From Paraburkholderia tropica (GTDB lineage Bacteria; Pseudomonadota; Gammaproteobacteria; Burkholderiales; Burkholderiaceae), in assembly GCF_914484835.1 (NCBI RefSeq), contig NZ_CAJZAR010000037.1, positions 248,001 through 312,000 of the forward strand: a stretch of 64,000 bases of DNA. The letters run 5' to 3'. Each line of letters opens with the position of its first letter. The stretch's first letter is position 1. Shown here piece after piece: positions 61,784-64,000 of this stretch. The position numbers were made by a program, and so were the translations under genes. The notes below the pieces were generated by a model that made no database searches, was not told the origin of the DNA, and saw only the letters and a list, made by a program, of their open reading frames with translations.

Positions 61784-61856
61784 CGAACCTGCTAACTGCG
61801 AACCTGCTTACTGCGAACCTGCTTACTGCGAACCGGCTAACTGCGAACCGGCTTAT
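61784..61856 (-). repeat. 15-bp tandem repeat at the end of the glycosyltransferase gene
   Basis: Nearly five units of CGAACCTGCTTACTG-type sequence. On the minus strand the stop codon TAA of the glycosyltransferase is the first base triplet of the array, and each unit would encode (stop or Leu)-Ala-Gly-Ser-Gln in the same frame. Confidence 0.85.
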
Positions 61857-64000
61857 CGCGCGCGCGCCGCCACGCCGTCCAGCACGCGCTCGACCGCCTC
61901 GACGTACTGCTCCTTGCCGAAGCGTTCGCGCGCCACCGCGAGGCCGTTCTGCGCAAGACGCTCGCGCAGATTCGCATCGTCGTGGAGCGCGGCCAGCGTC
62001 GTCGCGAGTTCGCGTGCGTCGCCCGGCGTGCAGAGCAAACCGCTCTTGCCGTGCGCGACGATCTCCGTCACACCGCCATCGCGCGACGCCACCACGGGCC
62101 GCTGCGCGAACATGCCTTCGACCACCACGCGACCGAACGGCTCCGCCGTGATCGAGGTATGCGCGATCACATCCATCGCGCGCATGCAGGCCGCGATATC
62201 GTGACGGAAGCCGAGAAAATGCACGCGCGCTTCGAGGCTGTTCGCCTTCACGAAATCGTGCAATTCCTGCGCGTAGGCATCTTCGCCAAACAGCGGCGCG
62301 CCGACGAACACGGCATGCGCGCGCGGTTCGAGCAGCAGCGCTTCGAGCAGCACATGCTGGCCTTTCCAGCGCGCGAGACGGCTGAATGCGCCGACCAGAA
62401 ACGCGTCCTGCGGCAAGCCGATCTGCGCGCGCAACTGCGCCTGCGGCACGCGCGCGAGCGCGCGGAACGGCGACTCGTCGACACCGTTGTGCACCACGTC
62501 GATACGGCGCGCGTCGAAGCGCGTGAGATCGGCGAACACTTGCGCCGACGCGTGCGAATTCGCAATCACGTGCGCGAGGCCGAGCTTCGCGCAACCCTTG
62601 ATGACCGCGCGCTGCACGCGCCCGAAATGCTCGTCGCTGACGATGTCGCGCAGATGCCAGACCACCGGCTTGCGCGCGAGCTTGCCTGCCAGCACGCCGA
62701 TCACCATCGCGCGCTGCGTATTCGCATAGAGCACGTCGGCTTCGCGCGCACGGCGGCGCGTTTCGCGCACCAGCGAAGCGATGCCCGCGAGCACGCCCAG
62801 ACGCGGCGCGGCACCGCCGTCACGGCGCACGTTTTTCAGCGCGCCCGAATCGAGCACGTCGACGCGCGCGCCCGCAGCGTCGAGCGCCTCGCGGAACGGC
62901 CCATCGTTGAACAGCAGCACTTCGATTCGCGAGCGCAGTCCCTTCACGACTTCGAGCAGCGAGAGTTCCGCGCCGCCGAGCACACCGCTTTGATCGATGG
63001 CGAGCACACGCGGCGCATCGCTGGCTTGTGCGTCACCCCGCGTATCGTCCGGCGGTGCATTCGGAGCACGCGGCACGCGCGGAAGTCCCACTTCGGCAAT
63101 CGCGGGCACGGCTTGCGCGACGCGCGCGAAAAACTGCTCGCGGAAATGCTGCGCCGAAAACTGCTCCGCATTCGCGCGGCACGCCTCGGCGCGAAAGCGC
63201 GCGGGATCGCGCTCGAACGACGCCACCGCCGCGATGATCGCCTCGGCGCGCTGCTCGTCGAAGAACAGGCCAGTCTGATGCGGGCCCGTATCGCGCACGG
63301 TTTCGAGCGCGCCGCCCTTGCCGTACGCGATCACTGGCGTGCCGCACGCCTGCGCCTCCACCACCGAAATGCCGAAGTCCTCTTCCGCTGCAAACACGAA
63401 CGCCTTCGCGCGGCGCATGCGATCGTGCAGCACGGCGAATGGCTGATAACCCATCACTTCCACATTCGGCCCGGCTTTCGCGCGGACCTTCTGCATGTCG
63501 GGGCCATCGCCGATCACGACGAGCTTCTTGTCCGGCATCCGCGCGAACGCCTCGACGATCAGATCGATCTTCTTGTACGGCACGAGCCGCGACGCGGTCA
63601 GATAAAAATCTTCCTTCTTCGTTTCCAGCTCGAACGCATCGACATCGACGGGCGGATAGACGACGTCCGCTTCACGCTGATACACCTTGTGAATGCGCCG
63701 CGCGATGAATTCCGAATTCGCCACGAACTGATCGACCGAATTCGCCGTGCGCACATCCCAGTTGCGGATGTAGTGAAGAATCAGCCGCGCGAGCATCGAC
63801 TTCGGACCGCGCGTGAGACGCGACTCCTGCAAATACTGATGCTGCAAATCCCACGCATAGCGGATCGGCGAATGCACGTAACTGATATGAAACTGGTCCG
63901 GCCCGGTCAGCACGCCCTTCGCGACCGCGTGCGAACTCGAAATCACCACGTCGTAATCGGAGACGTCGAGCTGCTCGATCGCGAGCGGCATGAACGGCAG
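61853..64000 (-). CDS. Two-domain glycosyltransferase (tandem GT4), N-terminus outside window
   Basis: At least 712 residues, with the true start beyond the window edge. Domain 1 (to about residue 310 of the visible part) has [39 protein letters not shown] and [31 protein letters not shown], the wording of WbaZ/mannosyltransferase-type GT4 enzymes. After an Arg/Pro/Asp-rich linker, domain 2 starts [20 protein letters not shown] and has [18 protein letters not shown] and [26 protein letters not shown]. Both catalytic E-x7-E regions are intact, so it is probably bifunctional in polysaccharide or O-antigen assembly. It is convergent with the acyltransferase. Confidence 0.9.
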   Translation of the reverse strand: MPFMPLAIEQLDVSDYDVVISSSHAVAKGVLTGPDQFHISYVHSPIRYAWDLQHQYLQESRLTRGPKSMLARLILHYIRNWDVRTANSVDQFVANSEFIARRIHKVYQREADVVYPPVDVDAFELETKKEDFYLTASRLVPYKKIDLIVEAFARMPDKKLVVIGDGPDMQKVRAKAGPNVEVMGYQPFAVLHDRMRRAKAFVFAAEEDFGISVVEAQACGTPVIAYGKGGALETVRDTGPHQTGLFFDEQRAEAIIAAVASFERDPARFRAEACRANAEQFSAQHFREQFFARVAQAVPAIAEVGLPRVPRAPNAPPDDTRGDAQASDAPRVLAIDQSGVLGGAELSLLEVVKGLRSRIEVLLFNDGPFREALDAAGARVDVLDSGALKNVRRDGGAAPRLGVLAGIASLVRETRRRAREADVLYANTQRAMVIGVLAGKLARKPVVWHLRDIVSDEHFGRVQRAVIKGCAKLGLAHVIANSHASAQVFADLTRFDARRIDVVHNGVDESPFRALARVPQAQLRAQIGLPQDAFLVGAFSRLARWKGQHVLLEALLLEPRAHAVFVGAPLFGEDAYAQELHDFVKANSLEARVHFLGFRHDIAACMRAMDVIAHTSITAEPFGRVVVEGMFAQRPVVASRDGGVTEIVAHGKSGLLCTPGDARELATTLAALHDDANLRERLAQNGLAVARERFGKEQYVEAVERVLDGVAARAR

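Noticed and set aside
1..64000. tRNA, rRNA, insertion sequences, integrases, prophage or replication origins.
   Set aside because: Looked for cloverleaf-like GC stems, transposase or integrase motifs and DnaA-box clusters by eye; none was convincing.

Overview
The window is GC-rich chromosomal DNA of a betaproteobacterium, most likely the Burkholderiaceae (Burkholderia, Paraburkholderia or Caballeronia type). The support is codon use, Burkholderia-type porin and MarR proteins, RecC-RecB-RecD rather than AddAB, and Fur-controlled TonB receptors. About 45 genes are called on both strands. No rRNA, tRNA, integrase, insertion sequence, phage or CRISPR array was seen. Most regions look like core or shell genome. 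One AT-richer stretch (8.1-9.98 kb) carries gene relics and looks like a decayed insertion.

Layout. 0-8.1 kb: YncE-like beta-propeller (cut by the edge), MntH-type Nramp transporter, zwf, a small membrane protein, a MarR regulator, a Na/Pi cotransporter and a zinc alcohol dehydrogenase. 8.1-9.98 kb: relic region with an AlkC/AlkD-like DNA glycosylase and fragments of a peroxiredoxin and of a vanillyl-alcohol-oxidase-type flavoenzyme. 10-14.5 kb: aldo/keto reductase, a TPR protein with a glycosyltransferase-like end, two small genes and a probable anti-Shine-Dalgarno small RNA. 14.8-25.4 kb: porin, lipoprotein plus Tat-exported phospholipase C, TonB receptor, succinate-semialdehyde-type dehydrogenase, GFA protein, and a catalase-like protein with cytochrome b561. 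25.5-32.9 kb: KdgT permease, a tripartite drug efflux operon (membrane fusion protein, MFS pump, NodT-type outer membrane factor) with a divergent TetR regulator, and a LysE exporter.

32.9-37.6 kb: PiuC-type hydroxylase with its TonB receptor under a Fur box, then a TetR regulator and ohr that share three copies of one palindromic operator. 37.7-47.6 kb: recC-recB-recD operon. 47.8-52.5 kb: an autotransporter heptosyltransferase of the TibC/Aah family, a ferredoxin-reductase-type flavoprotein, an amino-acid binding protein and a Rap1a/Tai-like secreted protein. 52.5-58.8 kb: a deoxyribosyltransferase-like enzyme, two acid-type serine peptidases (S10 and S53), and a BMP-family binding protein with a nucleoside deaminase. 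58.8-64 kb: galU, a 47-residue membrane peptide, an acyltransferase and a two-domain glycosyltransferase, probably the edge of a surface polysaccharide locus.

Four features cross gene boundaries. First, a roughly 60-nt small RNA carries a duplicated CUCCUCC motif. Second, a REP-like family of short hairpins built on GTTTCCGATnnGAAAC recurs between 32 and 55 kb. Third, there are several tandem minisatellites, three with a 12-bp unit and two of those in frame inside genes. Fourth, the TetR-ohr unit replaces the usual MarR-type OhrR control. Everything is read from sequence alone; family names come from recognised motifs and no database search was run.
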